A DNA stretch of 64,000 nucleotides from Bacillus sp. KH172YL63 (lineage in GTDB: Bacteria > Bacillota > Bacilli > Bacillales > Bacillaceae_B). Positions within the stretch are counted from its first letter, which is position 1. Every line of letters begins with the position of its first letter. A program made the position numbers and the translations under genes. Below are positions 28,680-37,286 of this stretch, in pieces. The DNA is taken from the NCBI RefSeq assembly GCF_011398925.1, contig NZ_AP022842.1, forward strand, positions 3,656,001 through 3,720,000. Reading direction: 5' to 3'. The notes beneath the pieces were generated by a model. That model worked only from the letters and a program-made list of their open reading frames with translations, was not told the origin of the DNA and did not search any database.

Positions 28680-29624
28680 TTAGACTTTCACCAACATGTT
28701 ACCAACAAGTTCTAAATGATGTTTAATCGAATAACGTTTCAGCATACCTAGACCAGGATAGTTTCCATTTTTATAACAGTCTAATAATTCATTTATTCCT
28801 TCGGTATTAATTAATGCTGTTTCATTTTGGTTATACCAATCTACGAATTTATAAAGGGCTTCCCCGAACTTACCCGCTTGGTCTGCCCGATTTTCATTTG
28901 AATCTGAGACAAAATGCCTCACCCATAAATTTTTCGCTTCATCTGGATAAAGAATATGAAAAGCAACAGCTTTAGCCCCAAATCCGCTTTCAGTATATTC
29001 TTCCCCTACGATAGAATAATCAGAAAAACCCAAAAATCCTTCTTGTTCAAAGTCTAAATGGTCTGAAGAAAACCATTCAACCTGATGATTCAAATATTCA
29101 GCGTTAGGTGTACGTTTAATAAAAGAATCTCTTAGAATGACTCCGTTATTATTTGCAAATCGTCTTTTGAGGGGCTTGATATCAGCTATAAAATTATACT
29201 TTGCTTCATGTTCAGCAAACATTACTTCATAGATGTCTAAATATCTTAAATCACTGTGAAAAACAGCTGTCTCATCCAGGGTTCTATTACATCTGTTAAC
29301 AAGTTGAGGCAATTCTTCTAATGCTGCATTTGAGTTCAAATAGTAACCAATAGTTGCATTCCTGTGTCCCATAAGCTCTAAAATTTCTTCCATTAGTTCT
29401 TCATTGTCATTTAAGTCGTCCACAAATGTCCCAACACTAGGGTTCATTATCATAATCAATTTTCGATTATCATCAAGTAAACCTTTTACTGTACTAACCA
29501 ACTGTGTTGAATATTTAACTGGTTCGATAACTGGTAATATTTCACCTGATAAAACATTTGAATCTTTCAAATCCCTTAATGCAAATAACTCGTGCTGTTT
29601 ACCTCGTAAAAACGGAAAATACAT
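28680..29624 (-). CDS. sce7725-family / T4 beta-like protein, function unknown
   Basis: A 314-residue cytoplasmic protein beginning MYFPFLRGKQHELFALRDL, the hallmark of sce7725/beta-protein family members (Pfam Beta_protein-like). It has LPVIEPVK and a C-terminal region with conserved aromatic segments (GFSDYSIVGEEYTESGFGAKAVAFHILYPD). No catalytic motif is evident to me. The ATG directly follows the stop codon of the upstream gene (TAAATG), with AAGGGGG inside that gene as ribosome binding site, so the two are translationally coupled. The pair is AT-rich compared with the core genes and lies in the tRNA-Arg island. A defence role is plausible but unproven. Confidence 0.7.
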   Translation of the reverse strand: MYFPFLRGKQHELFALRDLKDSNVLSGEILPVIEPVKYSTQLVSTVKGLLDDNRKLIMIMNPSVGTFVDDLNDNEELMEEILELMGHRNATIGYYLNSNAALEELPQLVNRCNRTLDETAVFHSDLRYLDIYEVMFAEHEAKYNFIADIKPLKRRFANNNGVILRDSFIKRTPNAEYLNHQVEWFSSDHLDFEQEGFLGFSDYSIVGEEYTESGFGAKAVAFHILYPDEAKNLWVRHFVSDSNENRADQAGKFGEALYKFVDWYNQNETALINTEGINELLDCYKNGNYPGLGMLKRYSIKHHLELVGNMLVKV

Positions 29625-30428
29625 TTAAATGCCCCCTTGTAGATTGTTTAAGAGCCTTTCAAATTTTTCACGATTTAAATGTGATTGATAAACTAGCCAC
29701 CTTAATTCCAAAGGCACTCTCTTCAAATATTCTACATTATTTCCATTTACCCTCCTTAAAATCTCATTAAATACTAATTTTTGGGATTTTTCTAATCCTA
29801 ATTGTCTATACATGTCTAAGTAAGTCGCATATCTGAAGATAGGTTTTACATCTGGAACCTCCTTAAATTGTTTTTTAATTAAGTCCTCATACTCTTCCTT
29901 CCTTAATAGCCTGAAAAGATTTTCATGTTTCAATTTACTGAAGTCTTCTTTTGCAAATTTTCTAATACTAATAGTGTTTCTTTTGGTTAATACCATAATT
30001 CCTACATTTGTATTTTTAACTAAGCGGTAAACTTGATAATAGTAGTTCTCCGAAGTTAGTACATACACTAAAGAAAAGACTTTATAATAATCTTCAATTT
30101 GATATATCAATTTGTCTAATGTGTCTAAGTCGGTTTTTATTTCTACAACAAAAGATTTTTTCTTATTAATTATTGCAAAATCTGCCTTTGAATTATCAAT
30201 CTCAAATTCACTTAAAGCCACTGTTGTATTTAAACTATACGTCCCTAAAACATACTTATTAAAAAGGGTGTTTTTGTAGAAAAACTCATTCCTGTAAGAT
30301 GATTCCATTTCTTTATATAAGCTTTTGGAGTTAACTAATTGATTGGATATTTTCTCATCGATATCTTTTTCAATTAGTTTTGTAATAGTTTTTTTATTAA
30401 ACCATTCATTAAACTTTGCACTTTCCAT
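29625..30428 (-). CDS. sce7726-family protein with PD-(D/E)xK-like motif
   Basis: A 267-residue basic protein. Residues about 85-125 read KADFAIINKKKSFVVEIKTDLDTLDKLIYQIEDYYK. The spaced Asp and ExK (D...EIK) followed by a helix containing Gln fit the core of PD-(D/E)xK nucleases. It resembles proteins named sce7726, which are encoded with sce7725 proteins as here. Function is unknown; nuclease activity is inference from the motif. The ribosome binding site is weak (GAGTGG). The gene is strongly AT-rich, suggesting transfer. Confidence 0.65.
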   Translation of the reverse strand: MESAKFNEWFNKKTITKLIEKDIDEKISNQLVNSKSLYKEMESSYRNEFFYKNTLFNKYVLGTYSLNTTVALSEFEIDNSKADFAIINKKKSFVVEIKTDLDTLDKLIYQIEDYYKVFSLVYVLTSENYYYQVYRLVKNTNVGIMVLTKRNTISIRKFAKEDFSKLKHENLFRLLRKEEYEDLIKKQFKEVPDVKPIFRYATYLDMYRQLGLEKSQKLVFNEILRRVNGNNVEYLKRVPLELRWLVYQSHLNREKFERLLNNLQGGI

Positions 30429-30700
30429 CTAACCACTCATTTCTTTCATGTAATTCATAGGTATTTTACTCTGGAAAATAATACCATATCATTATTAAAA
30501 GAACAGCGCCTAAACACTAAATTCACTTTATGACTTGTGATGAAGTTTATTAGAATTAACGTACATAACACCAATTGAATCCATTGAACAAGTCTCGTAA
30601 TGCACACCAATTGGAACGAAATCATCAGTCAAAATTCTCTAATGATGCGATTAATATATATATGGAAATGTCACCCTATAAGAACGCTCAAATAGTAATA
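30429..30700. other. intergenic region, nothing recognised
   Basis: An AT-rich gap between sce7726 and the membrane protein. I see no credible gene or RNA; it presumably holds the promoter of the sce pair, but no clear -35/-10 pair stands out. Confidence 0.4.
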
Positions 30701-30729
30701 AAAAAACTTGCCTTTATAAGCAAGTTTTC
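30701..30729 (-). terminator. terminator of the island membrane protein gene
   Basis: AAAACTTGC pairs with GCAAGTTTT around an eight-base loop and is followed on the minus strand by T-rich sequence (TTTTTTTATT). It is 14 bp past the stop codon at 30743. Confidence 0.75.
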
Positions 30730-30742
30730 TACTAATAAAAAT

Positions 30743-31831
30743 CTAAGCTGATTTAGTATGGTCATTTCCAGGTTCACTTTCTATTAATCTCTTGAGTACA
30801 ATTGCTTCTAATTTCATTTTATTTATAATTTCTTCCATATAGTTTGATTTGATATGTTGACTTGTACCTTCATGTACAACAGAATTTGCAAACCTTAATA
30901 ATTCTCTTAAGTTGTGATAGAATTCGATCCCAATAATATTATTATCACGTAAAAGCATTAATGACTTAACGGGAGAGAAATACTTTTGATGGTCTTTAAG
31001 AGTTTTTCTTATTAATTCATTTATTAAATTCTCTAGGATATACCGTTGTTTAAAAACTTCAATTACAGTTGGTCCATCCTCCACTAAACTATTAAAATCT
31101 ATTTCTTTGTCGGTAACAGATGAGCTATGAGTATCATTAATTAACGATGGGAATGTAGGGACTGTATTTATGCTAATTTGGTTACCATTAGCTGGATTAG
31201 CATTTTGTTTTGTAATTTTATAATTTCTAACTATTGGCTGTATTACTTTTATAATTACCAGAGGAAAAGCCACAATAAATGCTAATACTAATATTAATAA
31301 TAAAGAATTACTTATTACCCCCTTACTTGGTTCTACATATCCGATAATCCAAGAAGGTATTAATGATATCACTGCAGCTGCTACAATCGAAATAGATAAC
31401 GACCAGACACTTCTTTTATCACTATTATAAGGCAAATCAACTTCTTCATACATTAAACTATTAATCCTATCTTCGATTTCGGACAATAAACTTGGCCGTA
31501 CATCAATACTAATATGTTCGTTTTCATAAACCTTAGCATACACCATTTTTAATATTTGTTCTGTATTATGCCTTAAGTTAAAATTCTTTGAAATCATCAT
31601 TCCTTCAAGCATATATGTAAGATTAATATTTGATATATTTAGGTTTTTATTTACTGAATTACGAATGATAAGATTAACAAGTTCTTCTGTTAATCGAATT
31701 GTTTCTTTTGTGCTATGCTTTCTTTGCCTTACTTCTTGTACAGAAAAAAAGCCTATAGTTAATAAGACTGAAAGAATTGCAATCGTTGTATTAAATTCGG
31801 ATGTAGATACAAAACTGAAAAACTCCTCCAA
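30743..31831 (-). CDS. uncharacterised membrane protein with DUF4145-like C-terminus
   Basis: A protein of about 362 residues. It has one hydrophobic helix near the N-terminus (about 14-31, TIAILSVLLTIGFFS), a cytoplasmic segment, two more helices (about 150-168 and 178-206), and a soluble C-terminal domain. The last 90 residues (LLRDNNIIGIEFYHNLRELLRFANSVVHEG) resemble the helical DUF4145/HEPN-like pattern with a short R-N-x-x-x-H element (FANSVVH), which is weak evidence. The start is uncertain: a TTG at 31831 opens the frame and no ATG is near. AT-rich island cargo; function unknown. Confidence 0.6.
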   Translation of the reverse strand: MEEFFSFVSTSEFNTTIAILSVLLTIGFFSVQEVRQRKHSTKETIRLTEELVNLIIRNSVNKNLNISNINLTYMLEGMMISKNFNLRHNTEQILKMVYAKVYENEHISIDVRPSLLSEIEDRINSLMYEEVDLPYNSDKRSVWSLSISIVAAAVISLIPSWIIGYVEPSKGVISNSLLLILVLAFIVAFPLVIIKVIQPIVRNYKITKQNANPANGNQISINTVPTFPSLINDTHSSSVTDKEIDFNSLVEDGPTVIEVFKQRYILENLINELIRKTLKDHQKYFSPVKSLMLLRDNNIIGIEFYHNLRELLRFANSVVHEGTSQHIKSNYMEEIINKMKLEAIVLKRLIESEPGNDHTKSA

Positions 31832-32471
31832 AAGACCCCACCCCCATAATTAAAAACTAATTCTATTTTATCCATTTTCCCATAATATTGGAAGGTTCAA
31901 TTCGTACCTTAACTAATTTTAGATTAATCATTTGAGAGATATATTTTTTATGTTGAAAGATTTTTTAATTTCATGAACTCCCTACACAAAAACATTAAAT
32001 ATACTAACATACACATTTCGATATCCCGTTTTTATAAACCAGTTATAATATCTTATCCACCCATAATTGACATTCTAATATTACTTCCCCTGATATCACT
32101 AAGAGAGGGGTAAATTTATTGTATATCGCTTTCGTATTAGATCGAGACTTACAAACAAAGCATCATTCTCAAGGGTACTGATCTCCTCGCAATAAGCTTT
32201 TTAAACTGTTTTAAGTCTCTTTGTAATGGGTATTCGTCACGCTCACCTATTCTTCACGTGTGAAATTTTGACCTCTCCATAACCATCAAACAACTAGTCT
32301 TGAACCTTTAGAGAACATAATTCTTTTAAGGAAAGTCCCACATGAGCAAGGTTAACATGATAGCAAAGTCAAAAAGTCCAACAAATTGAAATATATGTGG
32401 AGCACTAATTACTTCACCTCTACTTTATGCCATATTTAAAGCGCTAATTGAAAAGACGACTCTTTTATTTT
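31832..32471. other. AT-rich island interior without intact genes
   Basis: About 640 bp with only short interrupted frames on both strands. It may contain the lost C-terminal half of the adjacent integrase in degraded form, but I could not recognise the catalytic R..HxxR..Y residues. I see no RNA gene or clear repeat. Confidence 0.45.
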
Positions 32472-32735
32472 TCAACATACTTTCAGTCCACTCAAAACCT
32501 CATCAGGCTGCAATTTGTAAAAATCAACCAACGATATTTCCATTTCATGAAACGCTTTAAATAATCCTTTAAGCTCCTTGTCATAAAACTTAACTGTATC
32601 TGGTGAAATTCCTTTTATCGTCCAATGCCTTAAAAACTCTTTTGAAACCGTCTGAAAACCTTTAGATTTCTGATCGTTCTTTGGAACTTACGAATTTAAT
32701 ACCTTTGAGCAAGTCGTTGCTTTTCTTCTTGACAT
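32472..32735 (-). pseudogene. decayed tyrosine recombinase (integrase), N-terminal part
   Basis: The frame starts MSRRKATTCSKVLNS at an ATG with AAGGA upstream and hits an in-frame TAA after 15 codons. The same frame then continues for 71 codons (FLRHWTIKGISPDTVKFYDK, FHEMEISLVDFYKLQPDEV) to a TGA. The second part is the SAM-like core-binding domain of XerC/D-type phage integrases. The catalytic domain is missing. Its position immediately 3' of the intact tRNA-Arg, inside the direct repeats, identifies it as the integrase of the element that inserted there, now dead. Confidence 0.75.
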
Positions 32736-32750
32736 GTTTGTTCCTTCCAA

Positions 32751-32910
32751 TGCGTGGTATAACCATTTGAAAAGCCCCCAAACAAACTAAACAAAAAAAG
32801 ACCCCATGCCTGCTGATCTAATCAACAAACACAAGGTCTTTGGTACGCCCTCGGAGGGAATCGAACCCCCATTTTAAGAACCGGAATCTTACGTGCTATC
32901 CGTTGCACCA
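32751..32910 (-). repeat. proximal att repeat overlapping tRNA-Arg
   Basis: This is the second copy of the ~160-bp direct repeat seen at 28353-28511. From the terminator hairpin to the D-arm of the tRNA the two copies differ at only about one base; the outer 45 bp are more divergent. The two copies bound about 4.2 kb of AT-rich DNA. Confidence 0.85.
32793..32841 (-). terminator. tRNA-Arg terminator
   Basis: AAAGACC pairs with GGTCTTT across a long loop, followed on the minus strand by TTTTTTTG. It lies just beyond the tRNA 3' end and is duplicated in the distal att repeat. Confidence 0.6.
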
Positions 32911-32917
32911 CGAGGGC
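32846..32917 (-). tRNA. tRNA-Arg (anticodon CCG)
   Basis: A complete cloverleaf: acceptor GCCCTCG / CGAGGGC, D-arm with GTGCAACGGATAGCAC, anticodon stem TAAGA / TCTTA around loop TTCCGGT (anticodon CCG), T-arm GGGGGTTCGATTCCCTC. CCA is not encoded. A tRNA-Arg beside clpP is also found in B. subtilis. It is the integration site of the mini-island. Confidence 0.95.
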
Positions 32918-33087
32918 ATGTAATAAATATCCGTCACGAATATATATTATAAGGTAGATATTGCTTGTTTGCAATAGATATTGTAATTTATCTTTTTCAG
33001 AGGATTCCTCATCATATAAGTTATGAGACGTATGAAATTATAAAAGGCCTATAACCCTCTTCTAATATCCTAGTCAAAAACCACAGA

Positions 33088-33220
33088 GTGGAATGAAGCG
33101 GAAGGCACTTGACTCCTGCGGGACTAGCGGGAAGTTGAGACCCCACAGGGCGAAGCCCGAGGAGGCTCAACTCACGCCCCGCCGGAAAGCAAGTGCCTGC
33201 AGCGGAATGAAACGGTCCAC
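33088..33220. repeat. large palindromic intergenic repeat, copy B (inverted relative to copy A)
   Basis: Outer arms GTGGA..GAAGCGGAAGGCACTTG and CAAGTGCCTGCAGCGGAATGA..TCCAC; the core contains GGAAGTTGAGACCCC, GGGCGAAGCCC and GGAGGCTCAACTCACGCCCC. The core is the reverse complement of the core in copy A. As in copy A, GCGGAA occurs in the same direction in both arms. It lies between tRNA-Arg and the clpP promoter. Confidence 0.85.
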
Positions 33221-33343
33221 ATCCCACACTTAATTTATTACAGAATGCTCCTCCCTTTATCTAAAGGATTTCTGTTTAAAAAAGGTATCTATGGGTATCA
33301 TGTAGAAAGGATTTATATACAAGTCAATATTGGAAGCGTTTAG

Positions 33344-33373
33344 TTTGACCTTTATTGACCATGGGTGTATGAT
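33344..33373 (+). promoter_or_regulatory. clpP promoter with CtsR box
   Basis: TTTGACCTTTATTGACC (33344-33360) matches the CtsR heptad direct repeat (reverse of GGTCAAANANNGGTCAAA), with a shortened second heptad. It overlaps a -35 TTGACC (33345-33350) spaced 17 bp from -10 TATGAT (33368-33373). CtsR would repress clpP until heat or protein stress. Confidence 0.85.
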
Positions 33374-33434
33374 TACAGTACAAAGTGAATATGGTATTCT
33401 AAACAATAAAAAGGATATTTAAGGAGGAACGAGG

Positions 33435-34031
33435 ATGAATTTAATTCCTACAGTAATTGAACAAACAAACCGCGGTGAGCGTGCGTATGACATTTATTCA
33501 CGCCTGTTGAAAGACCGTGTGATCATGCTTGGAAGCGCCATTGATGATAATGTGGCAAACTCCATCGTGGCACAGCTTCTTTTCCTTGAGTCGGAAAACC
33601 CGGAGAAGGATATCTCAATCTACATAAACTCTCCTGGTGGAAGCATCACGGCTGGTATGGCCATCTACGATACAATTCAATACATCAAGCCTGATGTACA
33701 GACGATCTGTATCGGTATGGCGGCGTCAATGGGTGCGTTCCTTCTTGCAGCTGGTGCTAAAGGCAAGCGTCTTGCCCTGCCAAATGCTGAAGTAATGATT
33801 CACCAACCACTTGGTGGCGCACAGGGTCAGGCGACGGAAATCGAAATCGCTGCAAAGCGCATTCTATTCCTTCGTGAAAAACTGAACCAAATCCTTGCTG
33901 ATCGCACAGGTCAACCACTTGAAGTGATTTCAAAGGATACAGACCGTGATAACTTCATGACAGCTGAAAGAGCGCTTGAATACGGATTGATTGACCGCAT
34001 CATCACGCGCAATGAAATGAACAACAAATAA
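33435..34031 (+). CDS. clpP: ATP-dependent Clp protease proteolytic subunit
   Basis: A 198-residue serine peptidase that forms the tetradecameric chamber used with ClpX, ClpC or ClpE; with ClpX it degrades tmRNA-tagged proteins. The catalytic triad is Ser98 (GMAASMGAF), His123 (MIHQP) and Asp172 (DTDRDNF). The ATG follows AAGGAGG. A CtsR-controlled promoter is upstream and a strong terminator downstream. Confidence 0.98.
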   Translation: MNLIPTVIEQTNRGERAYDIYSRLLKDRVIMLGSAIDDNVANSIVAQLLFLESENPEKDISIYINSPGGSITAGMAIYDTIQYIKPDVQTICIGMAASMGAFLLAAGAKGKRLALPNAEVMIHQPLGGAQGQATEIEIAAKRILFLREKLNQILADRTGQPLEVISKDTDRDNFMTAERALEYGLIDRIITRNEMNNK

Positions 34032-34038
34032 TGATGAA

Positions 34039-34077
34039 AGAACCCGCTCACGGAAAGACGTGAGCGGGTTCTTTTTG
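34039..34077. terminator. bidirectional terminator between clpP and the kinase operon
   Basis: A 14-base stem (AGAACCCGCTCACG / CGTGAGCGGGTTCT) with a six-base loop, followed by TTTT on the plus strand. It also lies 5 bp after the last gene of the convergent minus-strand operon, for which its A/T flanks are weaker. Confidence 0.88.
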
Positions 34078-34081
34078 ATTT

Positions 34082-36925
34082 TTATTGGATTTCGTCTTTC
34101 AATCCGTTTTTCAACAGGAGATGAAGGACAGTCTTCGAAAGCTTACTTGGCTGATAAGGCTTCACCAAATATTCATTCGCTCCCAATGTCATGCCTTTCT
34201 CCTTCTCCTCGAGGGCAGATGAGATGATGATCGGCACTTCAGATAGTGTTTCATCTTCTTTGATTTTCTCAAGTACATCCCAGCCCGACATATTTCCTTC
34301 GAGCATGATGTCTAGGACGATGGCACATGGATTGATTTCTTTCATTTTTTCCAATGCTTCTTTACCGGATTTCGTATGCTGCACTTGGAAGCCGCTTTCA
34401 GAGAGTTCTGTACGCAGCAGTGTGGCAAGATTCACGTCATCTTCAATGACCATGATCTCCATTCCGTTTCCGCACTGCTCTTCCTCTTTGAAGATTTCCA
34501 TCGTCACGACCGGCAATGTTACCGTGAATGTCGTCCCTTCACCAAGTTCTGATGAGACATGAATCGATCCTTCATGGGTCTCGACGATTTCCTTCACGAT
34601 GGTGAGTCCGAGTCCTGTTCCACCGATCCTTCTCCGGTCTGAGTTGTCGACCCGGTAGAATTTGGTGAACAGATTAGGGATCGCTTCCTCTGGCACGCCA
34701 AGGCCTTCATCCTCGATATCGATGTGAATCCGATCATCGTCTTCACGCAGGCGTACAAAGATATGGCCACCGTCAGGAGAATACTTGATCGCATTACTGA
34801 TCAGGTTTGTGAACGCCTGGGATAATTTATCTTTATCTCCGAGGACGATCGTACAGTCGGTTTCTTTTTCGATCACGAATTGGTGGGATGGTGCATTCAC
34901 TTTTTGGTTTTCGATCACTGTTTCCAGGATCGGGGTGAGATCTTCATACCTTTTTTCAAACGTTTGTCTTCCCGATTCCATCCGTTGTACGTCAAGGAAG
35001 TCGTTGATCAAGGACGTAAGGCGTTTGGCCTCTTGGTAGATTGTCGTTAAATATTTCTTCGTCCGTTCAGGCTTCAAGTCTTTTGTCAGCATCAGTTCGG
35101 TGAATCCGAGGACACTGGATAACGGCGTACGCAATTCATGGCTGACGGTGCTGACAAATTCAGATTTCATCTGATCTACTTCGAATTCCTTCGTAATATC
35201 CCGGTGGACGAAGATCGTACCTACATGATCTTCCCCGCGATAAAGAGGTTCAGAGTATACCTGGTAGACCCTCTTTGTATCTTTCAGGTGGTAAGTGTGG
35301 ACGTTCTTTCCGCTTACTTCCTGGGTCATCACCATTTCATAGTAGTGATTCATGCCTTCTTCATCTTCAACCTGTGGGAGCAGCATCTGCTTCCATTCTT
35401 TATAGGTCGCCTTCTGCAGAAGGTCGAAATCACCATTGATGACCTTCGATAAGGTCGCATTCATTAATAACGTATTTCCCTGTCTGTCCACAAGGTGGAT
35501 TCCTTCTTGGATATTGCTGAGAATATCCTGGGTGATCCGGCGATCTTTTTCTGATTCTTCAAAAAGATGGATTTTCTGAAGAGAGATCGATACTTGTTTG
35601 GCAAGGCTCATATATTCATCAAGTTCCTGTGCATCGAAGTCCTGCCCGAAACGGCTGAACACCATCACGGCTTCCACTTCGAGATTCGGGGAAAGGATCG
35701 GGATGAAGAGGTCATAGGAATATAACGTCCCTTCATGGTACCCTTTTTCCTCGACGCCAAGTTCACGTTTGATGGTGAAGGCTTTCTTTGTCTCGAATAA
35801 GCGCTGGTGTATGCCGTTGTCCATATATTCGATGAACTGACTCACACCCGACTTTGATATCCCGAAGGCCGCATGGGAATCCTGCTCATCCATCAGGACG
35901 ATCATCCCGCAGGAAGCGTCCATCACCCTGCTCATGCTCCTTACGATGCTGTCGAGGACTTTCTGTTTGTTCAGTGATGTTGAGATGCCGTGGATGAACT
36001 CATTACGTCGCTCAAGCTGCTGCTCCCGATTTTTTGTGATTGCAAGGAGGTGCTCGAGTTCCGACTGTTGTGATTCCAATTCATCCTGCTGTGCCACCAA
36101 CTCTTCATTTTGTGACAAGAGACTCTCTTCTTTTTCCTGTATTTTATAAATCATCTTTTCAAATGCTCTCGACAATTTGCCGATCTCGTCTTTCCGCTCA
36201 TTGGCAAATGACCATTGCTGATAGCTCTCATTTTCTGAAATCTTCTCCGCAGCAGATGCCACTTCATTCAATGGCAGACCGATTTGTCTTGCAATGACCC
36301 TCATCATTCTCATCAGGACGAGGAGCATGATAAAGATGAACAGGACAAATGCCTGTTGACTGTAAGTTTCTTTCATTTTGACTGCTTCATATTCTTCGAT
36401 GCTTGCTTCCTGCAGCGAGTCATTATACTGATCCAGTTGTTTCTGGAACGTATTGATCGTGGCTGTCGCTCCATCCTCTGAAGCCCGCATTACTGCTTCT
36501 ATGTCGTCATTTTCAAAATTATAAAAGGCGTTTTCCACCAAAATATCGAAATAGTATGAAGCAAATTCTTCTGCATCGTTCACGAATTTTACATCCTGTT
36601 CATCCGTGGAAAGCTTCTTCAATTTCTTGATGGAAGCAAGCACAACCTCTTCTTCGCTGTATATGCTGTCCTTAAATTCCTGTCTGCCAAAGGCAATGTA
36701 TCCCCGGGCATCGAAAAATGCTTTTTTGAAGCTGCGGTCCAGCTGTTCTGCCACTTCTTGTTTTTGATCCAACAGGACTTTTTGCTCCTGATATTCATTG
36801 GTGATATACCGGTCGTATGCAAATAAGCAAATGGAACCGGCAAGGAAAATAAGGATGAAACTGCTCATCAATCCGATGAATTGATTGCGCAGGCTCGTCT
36901 GAAAGTAATGTTTAGCTTTCTTCAT
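34082..36925 (-). CDS. hybrid sensor histidine kinase with C-terminal receiver
   Basis: A 947-residue kinase. Domains in order: a transmembrane helix (about 14-36), an extracytoplasmic helical region of CHASE3-like character (about 37-188), a second helix (about 192-211), HAMP, a Gln/Glu-rich coiled coil (about 258-300), a GAF-like domain (about 310-460), a PAS domain (about 465-575), HisKA with VSHELRTPLSSVLGF (His596), HATPase_c (GGTGLGLTIV) and a receiver (IMVIEDD, Asp in CAIVLDIMLEGNMSGWDV). It overlaps the upstream receiver gene by 14 bp and is the last gene of the operon. The signal is unknown. Multiple receivers in this operon suggest a phosphorelay. Confidence 0.9.
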   Translation of the reverse strand: MKKAKHYFQTSLRNQFIGLMSSFILIFLAGSICLFAYDRYITNEYQEQKVLLDQKQEVAEQLDRSFKKAFFDARGYIAFGRQEFKDSIYSEEEVVLASIKKLKKLSTDEQDVKFVNDAEEFASYYFDILVENAFYNFENDDIEAVMRASEDGATATINTFQKQLDQYNDSLQEASIEEYEAVKMKETYSQQAFVLFIFIMLLVLMRMMRVIARQIGLPLNEVASAAEKISENESYQQWSFANERKDEIGKLSRAFEKMIYKIQEKEESLLSQNEELVAQQDELESQQSELEHLLAITKNREQQLERRNEFIHGISTSLNKQKVLDSIVRSMSRVMDASCGMIVLMDEQDSHAAFGISKSGVSQFIEYMDNGIHQRLFETKKAFTIKRELGVEEKGYHEGTLYSYDLFIPILSPNLEVEAVMVFSRFGQDFDAQELDEYMSLAKQVSISLQKIHLFEESEKDRRITQDILSNIQEGIHLVDRQGNTLLMNATLSKVINGDFDLLQKATYKEWKQMLLPQVEDEEGMNHYYEMVMTQEVSGKNVHTYHLKDTKRVYQVYSEPLYRGEDHVGTIFVHRDITKEFEVDQMKSEFVSTVSHELRTPLSSVLGFTELMLTKDLKPERTKKYLTTIYQEAKRLTSLINDFLDVQRMESGRQTFEKRYEDLTPILETVIENQKVNAPSHQFVIEKETDCTIVLGDKDKLSQAFTNLISNAIKYSPDGGHIFVRLREDDDRIHIDIEDEGLGVPEEAIPNLFTKFYRVDNSDRRRIGGTGLGLTIVKEIVETHEGSIHVSSELGEGTTFTVTLPVVTMEIFKEEEQCGNGMEIMVIEDDVNLATLLRTELSESGFQVQHTKSGKEALEKMKEINPCAIVLDIMLEGNMSGWDVLEKIKEDETLSEVPIIISSALEEKEKGMTLGANEYLVKPYQPSKLSKTVLHLLLKNGLKDEIQ

Positions 36926-37283
36926 TTAAAATGTCCTCAATTCGTTGGACGATGTCAAGCGGACTGTATGGCTTTGCCACAAAGTAATCGGCCCCGGACT
37001 GAAGGACACGTTCCTTGTCTGACTGCTGACTCTTTGCAGATACCATCATGATCTTCACACCTGCCTTCTCCGGTACCTTCCTGACTTGTTCGATCACTTC
37101 AAGACCTGTGAACAGGGGCATCATATAATCCAATAGAATGAGGTCATAATCATTTTCCATGATCTGATTGATGGCTTCCTGCCCGTCAGCCGCTTCATCA
37201 AGCTCATGCCCCTCGTCTTCAAGTGTATCAACCAATAACATCCTCAATACTTCTTCATCTTCCGCTATTAAAATCTTTGCCAC
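36912..37283 (-). CDS. single-domain response regulator
   Basis: A 123-residue stand-alone receiver: acidic pocket EDE at 8-10, phospho-acceptor in LILLDYMMPLFTG (about Asp53), conserved Lys in VAKPYSPLD. There is no output domain, so it probably shuttles phosphate or acts by protein contact. The start is a GTG at 37283, three bases after the preceding gene's stop, with GGGG upstream. It precedes and overlaps the hybrid kinase gene. Confidence 0.9.
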   Translation of the reverse strand: MAKILIAEDEEVLRMLLVDTLEDEGHELDEAADGQEAINQIMENDYDLILLDYMMPLFTGLEVIEQVRKVPEKAGVKIMMVSAKSQQSDKERVLQSGADYFVAKPYSPLDIVQRIEDILNEES

Positions 37284-37286
37284 GGG

